Shown here: positions 24,387-32,645 of the stretch, one piece after another
Layout: every line of letters starts with the position of its first letter
How positions within the stretch are numbered: position 1 is the first letter of the stretch
Virus record (IMG/VR): IMGVR_UViG_3300035181_000949
Span: 1-64,000 of that record
DNA: 64,000 nt
Origin: a virus
Direction: 5' to 3' (one strand)
Notes under the pieces: model-generated
Told to the model about the DNA's origin: nothing
The model's database searches: none
Seen by the model: only the letters and a program-made list of their open reading frames with translations
Translations under genes and position numbers: made by a program

Positions 24387-24414
24387 ATTATACACTGTAT
24401 CTGCCCAAAGTAAA
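24387..24414 (-). promoter_or_regulatory. early-type promoter of the MazG-like gene
   Basis: TTTACT (24409-24414), 16 bases, TATAAT (24387-24392), leftward. The remainder of the gap to 24701 holds only the doubtful plus-strand relic described next. Confidence 0.8.
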
Positions 24415-24477
24415 CTGTTTGAATGATTTCTGATTAGATTGAATGACTTCAGCATAGATAATTGAAGGAGAAGCATT

Positions 24478-24636
24478 ATGAGATTTTATGTTTATACTGG
24501 CAACCCCCTTTAACTACCAAACAATTCTATAAAATTATATAGAAGATGGCATCTACTAAAATTCAAATCTGAATTTCCAGCATCTATGTCAAAATTCAGA
24601 TTTAATTTTGGAAAAGATTTTGTGGGCCTATTTTAG
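24478..24636 (+). pseudogene. doubtful plus-strand ORF with in-frame stop
   Basis: A good ribosome-binding site (GAAGGAG) precedes ATG 24478, which opens MRFYVYTGNPL and then hits TAA at 24511. The same frame stays open to 24636 with aromatic, basic residues. It could be a decayed gene, but the region is A/T-rich and chance is possible. It occupies part of the 340-base gap between the MazG-like gene and the polymerase fragment. Confidence 0.2.
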
Positions 24637-24701
24637 AGAGCGAGACTGGTTATGAATATTATTCCCACAAAAAATGGAATACAAAATTAAACCCTGCTGC
24701 T

Positions 24702-25277
24702 TCATATGATGCCGGCAGATATAAGGTGGAGCTGTAGCACCACCACCATAGCATAACTCACCGCATGCGCCTTCTTAAATGAGTAGCCGTTCTCATCCTT
24801 TGCATAAAGGATTCGACGAGTAGCATCTCGCTGTGAATGATAAAGCTTTACCAACTGCTTCTTGCCTGGTCTAATAAGAGCTAACACGTCAGCCAATTCC
24901 TCAATGCACTTTGGCTTTACTGCTGTTAGAATATCACCGTGCTTTGCAAGTTGAAACAACTTTACTTGCTCTGAGGGTATCAGCAACAACCCCCAATCTG
25001 GTTCTTCTTCAAGTAGAGCATCAATCTCTTCTCGCGTTTCAAAGTAATCGTAGACGGACAAATGCAGAAAGTCGATTTTTCCGTACCCTAATTCTTCTGC
25101 ATCACCGTAAGGTATAGCAGCAAGTTTAGTGATTTGATCTACTGGAATATTCTGAGGATAGTATCCGCACGGATGAGGACCCAACTCTCCATTCTTTACC
25201 ATACTTGCTCTAGTCCAAGGGAACAAAGTTTTAGGTTTGAACTGCGTCGGTAAGTCTATGTCAATATCTGCAAGCAT
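24702..25277 (-). CDS. C-family DNA polymerase (DnaE-like), catalytic half
   Basis: 191 residues. LADIDIDLP matches the PDIDIDF motif of DNA polymerase III alpha subunits, holding two of the three catalytic Asp; KIDFLHL matches KFDFLGL, the third. PHPCGYYPQ corresponds to (H)AGGVVI, LFQLAKHGDI to VFQLES.G, VLALIRPG to ..ALYRPG, and KKAHAVSYAM to KSHAAAYA. The preceding part of the palm, with GRGSS, is encoded separately at 31847-32365. Inferred: the two chains assemble into one minimal C-family polymerase without PHP or C-terminal domains. It could be active or a relic with another role. The ORF begins exactly at the end of the zinc-finger gene (stop 25278). Confidence 0.8.
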   Translation of the reverse strand: MLADIDIDLPTQFKPKTLFPWTRASMVKNGELGPHPCGYYPQNIPVDQITKLAAIPYGDAEELGYGKIDFLHLSVYDYFETREEIDALLEEEPDWGLLLIPSEQVKLFQLAKHGDILTAVKPKCIEELADVLALIRPGKKQLVKLYHSQRDATRRILYAKDENGYSFKKAHAVSYAMVVVLQLHLISAGII

Positions 25278-26054
25278 TTATAAACAAATTTCAGTTGCGA
25301 TTTCTTTTATAGATGCAACAACAGATTTATTCATTGTAAATTTCTTAGACCAATATTCAGCATTGATAATTCTGTTCAGGGCAGCTCTTTCACCGCTGTC
25401 AAGTTGCTCAAGGATTGGCTTAAAGGATGTTGCGTTAAAGAGTAACCATGGAGTTATTCGCTTTTGCCGCACAAGAGCAAAAATTCTCTGGACACCAAGG
25501 TGTGCAAAAATCCTACGAATATCTGGAGCACCTTCACTTGTGAGAATATCTTCCTTCTCGCAGATGTCAAACAGGTAGTTGATCGATGCTTGAACATCCT
25601 CAATAGGATCGGAATTCTTGTCAGCCCATTCTAGGTACAAAGCGTAGGCACTTTGGCGACACCATAGAGTTGGGTCAATACTGCCAGCAACCATCAGCTC
25701 CATATACTTTTCTGGATCACCGATGTTTGCGTCGATAACCATCTGAGCAAACTTTACAAAAGTCTTAAAGAACTTTGATTCGATGAAGGTTGATGAAGTT
25801 TGCTGAGTGTAGCGTCGCATCTTCATCCACGCATTGTAGTAACCAAATGCAGCTTGTCCAGTAGGGCTCATTAGCTCTTGAGTGCGGCGTTTAGGTTCGC
25901 AAAAATGCTTCATGAATACTGATTCATTCGACATCTTGCGCTTGCAATAATGGCAATACCAATTCGCATTCTTACCTAAGGATACTTCTGCATCCTCAAG
26001 TGGAATACGTCGAGCAGCAATCTGCTCCTTATCAAGTAGAACTACTTCTGTCAT
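25278..26054 (-). CDS. zinc-finger protein of unknown function
   Basis: 258 residues from ATG 26054 (MTEVVLLDKEQIAARRIPL). A CHYCKRK...FMKHFC segment at about 34-53 gives a Cys2-His-Cys zinc finger. The rest is helical (AFGYYNAWMKMRRY, FFKTFVKFAQMVIDANIGDPEKYMEL). Located in the clamp-loader/polymerase unit between gp62 and the DnaE-like half, overlapping the upstream gene by 23 bases. A replication role is inferred from position only. Confidence 0.6.
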   Translation of the reverse strand: MTEVVLLDKEQIAARRIPLEDAEVSLGKNANWYCHYCKRKMSNESVFMKHFCEPKRRTQELMSPTGQAAFGYYNAWMKMRRYTQQTSSTFIESKFFKTFVKFAQMVIDANIGDPEKYMELMVAGSIDPTLWCRQSAYALYLEWADKNSDPIEDVQASINYLFDICEKEDILTSEGAPDIRRIFAHLGVQRIFALVRQKRITPWLLFNATSFKPILEQLDSGERAALNRIINAEYWSKKFTMNKSVVASIKEIATEICL

Positions 26055-26670
26055 TTTTGTAGATGTTCGCCGGTATGACTTCAATCTCTTCACCTTTCCA
26101 GACCAGGCCTGGTTTAGTTGGTTCGCCAAGGCTTCGATAGAAGTCTATAAATTCTGCAATGTATGCCTCGTCGATATATGGTCTATTTACTGTTGCCCAG
26201 ACCCCCACAACAAGCTTACCATAGTCCTTAGCTAGAATTCTAGGAGTTTCTTTATAAGTATTCAATCCTAGCGCAGTGACTTTTTCCTTGAACATTTTGT
26301 ATCGGTTATCGTCATTTTCAGAACGTTCTGTTCTCCATTGTTCGATACTGCACCTGGCAGTGTGATGTTCTTCATATGGATAATTCTCTCTTGCAATTTC
26401 CCATGCAGCATCTTCAACCTGCTCGTGTGCTTTATATTCAGCAGTAACCATAGCACAAGCGAAATAGCGCTTCAGTTTAGTATGGAAGAAGCGGAAATCA
26501 ACCCATACCCATGGAAATGCTGGGTCCCATACATGATCACAATATGCTTGACCATTTGCAATAACGCATTCTGGATATTCCTTCATCAACCCAGTAACTC
26601 TACGCCAAGTAGCCTTTCGTTCCTTGCGAGTACTGTCACGATGCTTTGCTGATTTATATCTGAAAGTCAT
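26032..26670 (-). CDS. unknown protein in the replication unit
   Basis: 212 residues beginning MTFRYKSAKHRDSTRKERKATWRRV (basic N-terminus). The body has many Trp and Tyr (PAFPWVWVDFRFFHTK). No motif I can name. It overlaps gp62 by 4 bases and the zinc-finger gene by 23, so it is translated with both. Confidence 0.55.
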   Translation of the reverse strand: MTFRYKSAKHRDSTRKERKATWRRVTGLMKEYPECVIANGQAYCDHVWDPAFPWVWVDFRFFHTKLKRYFACAMVTAEYKAHEQVEDAAWEIARENYPYEEHHTARCSIEQWRTERSENDDNRYKMFKEKVTALGLNTYKETPRILAKDYGKLVVGVWATVNRPYIDEAYIAEFIDFYRSLGEPTKPGLVWKGEEIEVIPANIYKNDRSSST

Positions 26671-27131
26671 TCTTTGAATTCCTTTTTAAGAGCTGCTAGC
26701 TCCTCCTTCTGCCATCCAAGTTCTTCTGCCATCTGCATAATCTCTGCCTCACAAGGAAACGGATTCACGAGATTAACTTCTCGTGAAGACATTTCAAAAT
26801 ACTCCTGAACAACCTTGCGAGAGTTGGTGTTCTTCTTATTAGATTTTACACCAATCCATTGGTAACGTTTACTTGTTTTTGAGGATGCTACCTGCATTAG
26901 CTGCATCAAGAGTTGCGGATGCTTAGCAAGAGTGAAGACATACTTATTTACAAACTCATTGAGTAGGATAATCTGCCGCTCATCTGATGTTCCAGACAAC
27001 CAGCGCATGACAACTAATGGGTTGAATCCTTTCTTCTCGTCGTCACTCAACGTAGAATAGATATCACCACTCTTTGCAGAGTTAATGCGAGACAGCAAGT
27101 CGAAGATGTCAAGTTTATGTGTTGTTGCCAT
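26667..27131 (-). CDS. clamp-loader small subunit (gp62-like)
   Basis: 154 residues. The pattern IFDLLSRINSAKSG, NPLVVMRWLSGTSDERQIILLNEFVN and LAKHPQLLMQLM..A...K.KRYQWI is that of the gp62-type clamp-loader subunits found in T4-like and related large phages. With four gp44 AAA+ subunits it loads the sliding clamp. Position immediately after gp44 (one 69-residue gene between) strongly supports this. The usual T4 gp62 is 187 residues. Confidence 0.78.
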   Translation of the reverse strand: MATTHKLDIFDLLSRINSAKSGDIYSTLSDDEKKGFNPLVVMRWLSGTSDERQIILLNEFVNKYVFTLAKHPQLLMQLMQVASSKTSKRYQWIGVKSNKKNTNSRKVVQEYFEMSSREVNLVNPFPCEAEIMQMAEELGWQKEELAALKKEFKE

Positions 27132-27324
27132 CTTTCTTTACCCACATCAATCGTGTTTGAGAATCAACAAGCTCATATCCATTCTCAATAAGCCATTTTT
27201 CAGATTTTCCTTCAACCATTGCATGCGTAAAAATTTCATCATCCATAGGCTGCACCTCGCACAGTTCTTCAGCCATGATATTAGGTACCATTTTTCTAAG
27301 CGTATCAATTAATTCTTGGTTCAT
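27115..27324 (-). CDS. unknown 69-residue protein between clamp-loader subunits
   Basis: MNQELIDTLRKMVPNIMAEEL... ending WVKKDGNNT. It overlaps gp44 by 4 bases and gp62 by 17 bases, so it is part of the clamp-loader transcript. It has a helix at the start and a Glu/Trp-rich middle. No family recognised. Confidence 0.6.
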   Translation of the reverse strand: MNQELIDTLRKMVPNIMAEELCEVQPMDDEIFTHAMVEGKSEKWLIENGYELVDSQTRLMWVKKDGNNT

Positions 27325-28229
27325 ACTTTACTTAGTTCCACGAAAAGGGCAGCAATGTTGAGCTCAGTGTCTGAGCTTTGAATGTGACCGCGCATGTAAC
27401 TAGCAATCGTCACGATGGCAGCTTCTTTGTCACTAACCTTCATCTTGTTAATATTCTGATACAGAAATGTAAAGACATCCTCATGTTCTTCACGAGTAGC
27501 AGTTTCGCAAACTAGCTTACGCGCTTTCTTGAAGTCACCAGAACTAATCGCATCAAGCAAACCAAATTTCCAATCACTGTCTATTGCAGCATTAGATGGA
27601 GGTAGAAGCTTTCCGCTTTGAGTGTTCTGCTGAAGAAGCTGAATTGTTTTTCTTATATCTGGGTAACCAACGTCGATGTATGTCAGCAAATCTTCTGGTT
27701 CATACTCTACTTTTTCAGCATCAAGGATTTCAATCATGCGCCCAGCGATGAGGTCCTTGTCAGGAGCTTTGAAGCTGAATTGCTGAAAGCGAGATTTGAG
27801 CGGAGGAATGATCTTGTTCTCGTAATTGCAAGTAGCAATAAAGCGAGTGGAGGCAGATGTATCCTCAATCAAGCTGCGAAGTAGAGCCTGACCATCAAGG
27901 GATAGATAATCGAATTCTTCAAGCTGAACAACCTTGAACTTACCAATTGGCATAGTCCATGCAAAGCTGGTAACCTTGCTGCGCATTGCTTCAATCTTTT
28001 CATCAGAGCAGTTAACACGTAAGATGTCAGACGAATCAACTCCCAAATCATTCAAGAGGGCTCTTGAGATTGTTGTCTTACCAGTTCCTTGGATACCAGT
28101 AAGAAGTAAGTTTTGAAGGTCACCCTCCCTTACAAAATTCTCAAAGGTGGTACGCTGCCGGTCATCTTGGAAAATGACATCAGCGATGGTTTTAGGACGG
28201 TATTTTGCAACCCAAATAGAAGGCTTCAT
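27321..28229 (-). CDS. clamp-loader large subunit (gp44-like AAA+ ATPase)
   Basis: 302 residues. Walker A is GIQGTGKTT; the Walker B region reads VQLEEFDYLS (LEEF rather than DExx-box DEAD); sensor 1 is FIATCNYENKI; the arginine-finger SRC motif is LKSRFQQFSF, with Phe in the Cys place. The N-terminal WVAKYRPK matches the family start. T4 gp44 is 319 residues. It drives opening and loading of the gp45 sliding clamp. Confidence 0.9.
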   Translation of the reverse strand: MKPSIWVAKYRPKTIADVIFQDDRQRTTFENFVREGDLQNLLLTGIQGTGKTTISRALLNDLGVDSSDILRVNCSDEKIEAMRSKVTSFAWTMPIGKFKVVQLEEFDYLSLDGQALLRSLIEDTSASTRFIATCNYENKIIPPLKSRFQQFSFKAPDKDLIAGRMIEILDAEKVEYEPEDLLTYIDVGYPDIRKTIQLLQQNTQSGKLLPPSNAAIDSDWKFGLLDAISSGDFKKARKLVCETATREEHEDVFTFLYQNINKMKVSDKEAAIVTIASYMRGHIQSSDTELNIAALFVELSKV

Positions 28230-28330
28230 TTAATCTCCAATATACAAATGTAGTTTTGCGAAATGCACAGAGCAATTCGTTCTTCATCTATCCTGTTATC
28301 TGCTAGCATTGTGATCACTGCTGGCACCAT
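28226..28330 (-). CDS. possible 35-residue ORF coupled to gp44
   Basis: ATG 28330 opens MVPAVITMLADNRIDEERIALCIS... and stops in an ATGA overlap with the gp44 start. The same frame stays open upstream to about 28390 but with no ATG, only a TTG at 28372. The overlap suggests real translation, perhaps of a truncated older gene. Confidence 0.35.
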   Translation of the reverse strand: MVPAVITMLADNRIDEERIALCISQNYICILEIK

Positions 28331-28415
28331 TGTAATCTCACGAAGCTCAGCAACAAGATGAACTCGCTTCAACGATTTAGGGTCAATGACTGAATTGATT
28401 CATGTCATACTAAAA

Positions 28416-28450
28416 TGCGGTGTGGATTATTCATTATAATCCACACCGCA
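28416..28450 (-). terminator. intrinsic terminator of the 437-residue membrane protein gene
   Basis: TGCGGTGTGGATTAT and its complement (15 bp perfect, 5-base loop) followed on the minus strand by TTTTAGT. It lies 24 bases after the stop at 28474. Confidence 0.85.
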
Positions 28451-28473
28451 CTTGGAAGAAACTTCAATCAGAT

Positions 28474-29787
28474 TTAGACTCTATCAGATGGTCCGCCAAT
28501 TGAGACAGCTTCATCACCGTAAATTCGTCGCAAAGCTTCTGTGTTTGGTTGATGTGCAAGAGCACCTTCACCGACAAGGACGTCACCTTTTACGGTGACG
28601 TCCTCAAGTTGAGAGCGATGTATTGGCACTACAACATCCTCAAGCTGAGAGCGCGCAATGATGGGCTGTGTAGCATTATTCTTCATTAACTGATTTAGCT
28701 TTATGATCTCTCGTTCTCCGGCGATATGAGCTTGTTCAAATACCGCTGGGGTTTCAGCTGGAGCGTGTTCTTCTTCAATAGGAGAAAATTCTACGACGGG
28801 AGCATGCTCAGCCCCGCTAACAACAGGCAGTTCAGTTTCTGGTTCCTCAGGAGTTGGAGGGATAACTTGTTCGATAATTTCTGCTTGGTCTCGATACGTA
28901 GCCCGCATCGAGAAAGTATTCGGATTGATAACAGCAGCTCCAGTCACATTGTAGCGAGTTATATACGTGTCAAAAGAATTTGCGACTGCTGGCGGCGATG
29001 TTGTCGGCGTGAAGGCTTCACTTGCTGGCACCACGGTAATGTCATCGTCCTTCTTCAAGCTTGGATCTGGTGGTATTTCTAGCTTGCGTATCTGTATGTT
29101 AATTCTTTCTTGGCCCTTCTGCTCAAACAAAAAGTTACCAGAAAGAAGAAGAGTGATAGCAAGCGGGTCAAATACAAAGATGATGATCAGAATAACCCAC
29201 TTAACCGCCTGAGCAGGCGTAGTGTGAAATGCTTCAGCGATGTAGATGATTGGACCAACCTCTACGTTCTGCTTAAGGGTTTCTACCTTAAGCTTTGGAA
29301 GCTCAGTATCAATTGCAACCAGTCGGGTGTTGATTTGCTCTACCTCTGGCGCAAACTGCTTCATAAGCGATCTACGACCAGCCACCATGTTGCCAGGCAG
29401 CTTTGCTATCTGAGTGTCAATCTCTTCCTTACGCTTTTGAAGACGTGTCTGCTCATCGGCTAAGGCAGTGATAACGACTGATGATTCATTAGTACTGGAG
29501 ATTGCCTTTTGGAACTGTGCTGATAGATAACCAAATGCCCCAGCTGAAGTAATGCTCATTAGGACAATAGCTGCAATCGTCATGTATGTCTTCATTAGAA
29601 GATTTACTTTCTTCCAATACTTATAGAGGAAGGAAACTGCAATCAGTTTTGCAAAATCTAAACACACTGCTAATATAACTATTATGTAGCTACCCGAAAA
29701 AATCGACGATAACCCTATAACACTTATGATAGTGCCTATTATTTCCAGCGATAGCGCTGAAAGCATTGTCAGTATTGAAAAAATCAT
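28474..29787 (-). CDS. polytopic membrane protein with periplasmic coiled coil
   Basis: 437 residues. Hydrophobic segments at about 3-25, 33-55 and 67-90, then a coiled-coil segment (residues 105-170, LADEQTRLQKRKEEIDTQI), and a fourth hydrophobic segment at about 195-220. The C-terminal 200 residues are hydrophilic and Pro/Glu-rich with repeated RSQLEDV. This architecture recurs in T4-like phages as an uncharacterised membrane protein. A role in envelope attachment of phage factories or infection control is conceivable but unproven. Its ATG overlaps the last codon of the degraded endonuclease (AAATGA). Confidence 0.65.
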   Translation of the reverse strand: MIFSILTMLSALSLEIIGTIISVIGLSSIFSGSYIIVILAVCLDFAKLIAVSFLYKYWKKVNLLMKTYMTIAAIVLMSITSAGAFGYLSAQFQKAISSTNESSVVITALADEQTRLQKRKEEIDTQIAKLPGNMVAGRRSLMKQFAPEVEQINTRLVAIDTELPKLKVETLKQNVEVGPIIYIAEAFHTTPAQAVKWVILIIIFVFDPLAITLLLSGNFLFEQKGQERINIQIRKLEIPPDPSLKKDDDITVVPASEAFTPTTSPPAVANSFDTYITRYNVTGAAVINPNTFSMRATYRDQAEIIEQVIPPTPEEPETELPVVSGAEHAPVVEFSPIEEEHAPAETPAVFEQAHIAGEREIIKLNQLMKNNATQPIIARSQLEDVVVPIHRSQLEDVTVKGDVLVGEGALAHQPNTEALRRIYGDEAVSIGGPSDRV

Positions 29788-30438
29788 TTTTGTGCCCTAT
29801 TAATCCTAAAAGTATTTAATCTTTTTCCAGTTAGTAATGCTTGTTTTTCGGGTGTAATATTTCTAGTGAATTTCTTTTGGCCCTTAAGCGCAACCGGATA
29901 CCATTCGTGACTTAATTCTTTTCTGTATCCATTCTGGATTTTGAGGACCAAGTTTTATTCCTGTTTTCGCCTTTGACAAATTTTCTTTCATCTGTTTTTT
30001 AGCTTCACCTGATATATTAGTTGGGGCACCCATCTTTGATTTAGAAATTTTGTTTTTAGTTTCTTCAGATAGTGGTTTTCCTTTAGTCCACCCAGTCCCA
30101 CCTTTTCGTGACGCTGATATTTTATTTTTTGTTTCTTGAGATAATGGTCCGGACCGGTTAAATAGAGTATTTCCTAATCTAATATTAAGTAATTTATCTC
30201 GAGGACAAGAAAGTTGTAATTCACTTTCCCTAAGTTGAGCTTCTTTAGGAGAATTAAATTCTTCAATAAAATCAATTCGCCAAACATCTTTACCATGTAT
30301 TTTAATTAACTCCTTAATTTTTTAGATGATGTAAAATATGTTTTCCACAAATTTTCTGGGTGAGCGTTTTTGCGAATTGACGCCTATATAAAATTCACCA
30401 GTATGTATTAGTGTTATTTGATATACATACGGGACCAT
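29788..30438 (-). pseudogene. degraded GIY-YIG homing endonuclease
   Basis: From ATG 30438 (good AAAGGAAA ribosome-binding site) the frame gives MVPYVYQITLIHTGEFYIGVN, a GIY-YIG start (YVY...FYIG), then ends. Coding continues in other frames: NAHPENLWKTYFTSSKK, then IKELIKIHGKDVWRIDFIEEF..., then two NUMOD3-type DNA-binding repeats (LSQETKNKISASRKGG, LSEETKNKISKSKMG), then a last frame that ends in AAATGA over the next start. At least three frameshifts are needed, so it is not a functional gene. Free-standing nucleases of this kind spread between phages and decay. Confidence 0.8.
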
Positions 30439-30448
30439 TTAATTTCCT

Positions 30449-31135
30449 TTAAAGAAATATGCGGCTAACGCCAGCACTAACATTAATTTTACCAGTTATA
30501 GATTCTAAGATAGAAGTGTTTTTATATGCTGGTCGATTCTTTTTGATCTCTTCTTGAATTTTCTTTTGGTGAGAGACTCCTGATCCCATTAATGCCAGAT
30601 GAAATCTTGGTGCATCATGAGATGTGCTTTTATCTTCTTTAGGAGAAATAATTTCAACATCATCTTCAGTCTTTTTTCCAATATCAGACATAGCATAAAA
30701 TTTATCTAATTTAGAATCGTAAATTTTACATTTGTTCTGCAGATTTAACCATATCTTTTCGGCAGGCTTTGATAATTGATCACCCGAGATAATAGTTAAC
30801 CCCGAAGCAGACACGATTGCTAGATAAGCATTCTCTATAATCTGTTTCCCCCTAAAGGGTGGCTTAATAACAACTGATAAAATCTGTTCTCCACCTTTGA
30901 GATGCTTGGTTAAAATTTCACCAATAGGTTCGCCTTTTGAAGCAAGAATAAATCCATGAGAAGGCTTAAGCGACTTATCCCAATAAACAACAATAGGGAT
31001 TCCATCTAATGCAGCTGTGGTAAAGTGAACTAATATTTCCCCATCATCTAATTTTAGAGTGCCAATATCATCTAGATTAGTATCTAGTGCTCCCGCATTC
31101 CATTCATTGATAGGTTTTATTTCGTCCAACTTCAT
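30449..31135 (-). CDS. acetyltransferase-like (GNAT-fold) protein A
   Basis: 228 residues beginning MKLDEIKPINEWNAG. The segment VVIKPPFRGKQIIENAYLAIV resembles the GNAT acetyl-CoA loop (Q/R-x-x-G-x-G/A) reduced to FRGK, and ISGDQLSKPAEKIWLNL parallels ISGD..S...E..W..L in the protein at 34031. C-terminal 75 residues are basic and unstructured. The MKL(D/Q)EI start is shared with two other genes. An acetyltransferase is one reading; a virion-internal protein with a capsid-targeting N-terminus is another. Confidence 0.55.
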   Translation of the reverse strand: MKLDEIKPINEWNAGALDTNLDDIGTLKLDDGEILVHFTTAALDGIPIVVYWDKSLKPSHGFILASKGEPIGEILTKHLKGGEQILSVVIKPPFRGKQIIENAYLAIVSASGLTIISGDQLSKPAEKIWLNLQNKCKIYDSKLDKFYAMSDIGKKTEDDVEIISPKEDKSTSHDAPRFHLALMGSGVSHQKKIQEEIKKNRPAYKNTSILESITGKINVSAGVSRIFL

Positions 31136-31138
31136 AAT

Positions 31139-31456
31139 TTAGTATGCGTAAGTCACCGTCTCGTCATCACCTAGAGCAATGACCTTAGTATCGTCAGACT
31201 TCCAGTAGGATTGTCCTTCAAACTTCATTTCAATTGTCCATTGAAGAGCTTCGATCAACACGATGTCACCAACGTTAAAGTCAATGACTTCCTCACCAAT
31301 GGCGATGACCTTACCCCAACGAGCTTGAGTAGCTTGGGTGCTAAGGTCCTGGTTAGTGAGAATGATTCTGCCACTATTTCGGTCTACGAATTTCCCACCG
31401 TATGTATCAGCGAAAAATTCAAACAAAAAAGTATTCTTGAGCGGACGCAGCGCCAT
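31139..31456 (-). CDS. GroES-like co-chaperonin (gp31 analogue)
   Basis: 105 residues. The Cpn10 pattern is visible: a first strand LKNTFLFEFF, then GRIILTN near the mobile loop, then KVIAIGEEVIDFNVGDIVLIEALQWT (GxVVAxG...VK.GD.V). T4 gp31 replaces GroES so that GroEL can fold the major capsid protein; a similar task is likely. No GroEL homologue is in the window. Starts 28 bases after the upstream gene. Confidence 0.78.
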   Translation of the reverse strand: MALRPLKNTFLFEFFADTYGGKFVDRNSGRIILTNQDLSTQATQARWGKVIAIGEEVIDFNVGDIVLIEALQWTIEMKFEGQSYWKSDDTKVIALGDDETVTYAY

Positions 31457-31483
31457 AATTATTCTCCCAGTATATGTGATGGA

Positions 31484-31777
31484 TTATTTTTTCGTGCTCG
31501 TTGTTTCAACAGCGATGTCTTCAGTGACTTGTTCAGCTAGCGCTTCTACTTCATCCGCTGCCGCACTTACAGATGCAGCTTCCATTGCCACTGAAAGAGC
31601 TGATGGAAGAGGCAGTGGTTTCGCTGCTGTTTTAACCTTAATCCCGTCCTTCTCATCAATGAACTTTCTGCGCTGGTTCACGCTGACCGGAACTGGTTTG
31701 GTTGCGAGTTGTTGTTTAATTGCTAGTAGGTCAAAGTCTACTAAATCACCACGGGCGCTTCGTGCTTGCTTGCTCAT
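31484..31777 (-). CDS. conserved T4-like phage protein (ARSARG family)
   Basis: 97 residues from MSKQARSARGDLVDFDLLAIKQQLA. The phrase ARSARG(D/E)xVDFDLLxIKQQ is conserved in many T4-like and cyanophage genomes as a small protein of unknown function. The C-terminal half is low-complexity (AASVSAAADEVEALAEQ). It lies beside GroES, suggesting a part in capsid assembly, but this is only by position. Confidence 0.7.
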   Translation of the reverse strand: MSKQARSARGDLVDFDLLAIKQQLATKPVPVSVNQRRKFIDEKDGIKVKTAAKPLPLPSALSVAMEAASVSAAADEVEALAEQVTEDIAVETTSTKK

Positions 31778-31846
31778 TAGGGAGTTCTCCAAAAACAGGA
31801 TATAGGATAAATATACTCTTGTATTTATTATCTGACCGGCGCTATG

Positions 31847-32365
31847 TCAATCGTGGAAGAACTCTGTCATTGGAATATTATATTTGATGGGGTCAACCTT
31901 ATGCAGATCAATCAGAAATAAAATTAGACTAGCACAGGATGAACCTCGCCCAACTCCCCAAACAGTGCCCAACTCTTTAAACTTGTCTACAATGTAGATC
32001 AGGGTGATGTAAAGCTTCTCCATACCTCTCTTCTTGATCTCAATCATCTCAGCTTCAACTCGAGCTAGGTAAGCTGGTTCATCAGCAAACTTTTCACTGA
32101 CCTTCTTGCGAATGTATCCCTCAAGATCAAAGCGATCATATTCTTTTGCAATAAGGTAGGTAAAGTCGAATGGTTTGTTCTCATTCTTTTCTGTTAGAAT
32201 GGGTTCTTCTTCAAGAAGGTTAAATAACCTGAGATCATCGTTCAGTTCAGAAACAACCAACTCATCTATCTTGCACCCACCCAGAAGTAAACTTGGGACA
32301 TCCTCAGGAGCAACCTGACTAGTGCCGTCAAACCAAAGCGTTCTAGTATTCAGTTCTGTTTTCAC
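31847..32365 (-). CDS. C-family DNA polymerase (DnaE-like), N-terminal half
   Basis: 172 residues. The segment VWGVGRGSSCASLILFLIDLHKVDPIKYN...FF matches GRGSAAGSLVAYxLxIT.IDPLxY.LLFERFLNP, the block immediately before the PDIDIDF motif in DNA polymerase III alpha subunits. Upstream helices (FTYLIAKEYDRFDLEGYIRKKV, YITLIYIVDKFKE) match the region leading to it. The PHP domain is missing. The chain ends at FFHD, exactly where the catalytic half at 24702-25277 begins. No intein sequence is present at the break. Confidence 0.8.
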   Translation of the reverse strand: MKTELNTRTLWFDGTSQVAPEDVPSLLLGGCKIDELVVSELNDDLRLFNLLEEEPILTEKNENKPFDFTYLIAKEYDRFDLEGYIRKKVSEKFADEPAYLARVEAEMIEIKKRGMEKLYITLIYIVDKFKELGTVWGVGRGSSCASLILFLIDLHKVDPIKYNIPMTEFFHD

Positions 32366-32589
32366 TACTTATTCTCAAGTGCCCAATGAGCCATCTTGCG
32401 AAGAACTGTTTCAGGAACATTCAAGCAAGGAGCCTCTGGGTAAAATTGTATTTTACCCCAGTTACCAGTATCCAAAAACTCGCGAAGTGAATCACGATGA
32501 TCACTATTTAATGGGTCGAACTCCTCGCGAACTATGCGGGCATTTCGCAGAATACCTGATTGGCCAAGCATATCAGCAACTTGAGACAT
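32365..32589 (-). CDS. unknown 74-residue protein before the polymerase half
   Basis: MSQVADMLGQSGILRNARIV... HWALENK. Overlaps the DnaE-like half by one base (stop and start share), so translation is coupled. It could be a missing upstream piece of the polymerase, but no polymerase or PHP motif is visible. Confidence 0.55.
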   Translation of the reverse strand: MSQVADMLGQSGILRNARIVREEFDPLNSDHRDSLREFLDTGNWGKIQFYPEAPCLNVPETVLRKMAHWALENK

Positions 32590-32645
32590 TATATTTAATC
32601 TCCTGTTTTTGAATTAGTTCTATAAGCTTTTGAATTGTTTCAATC

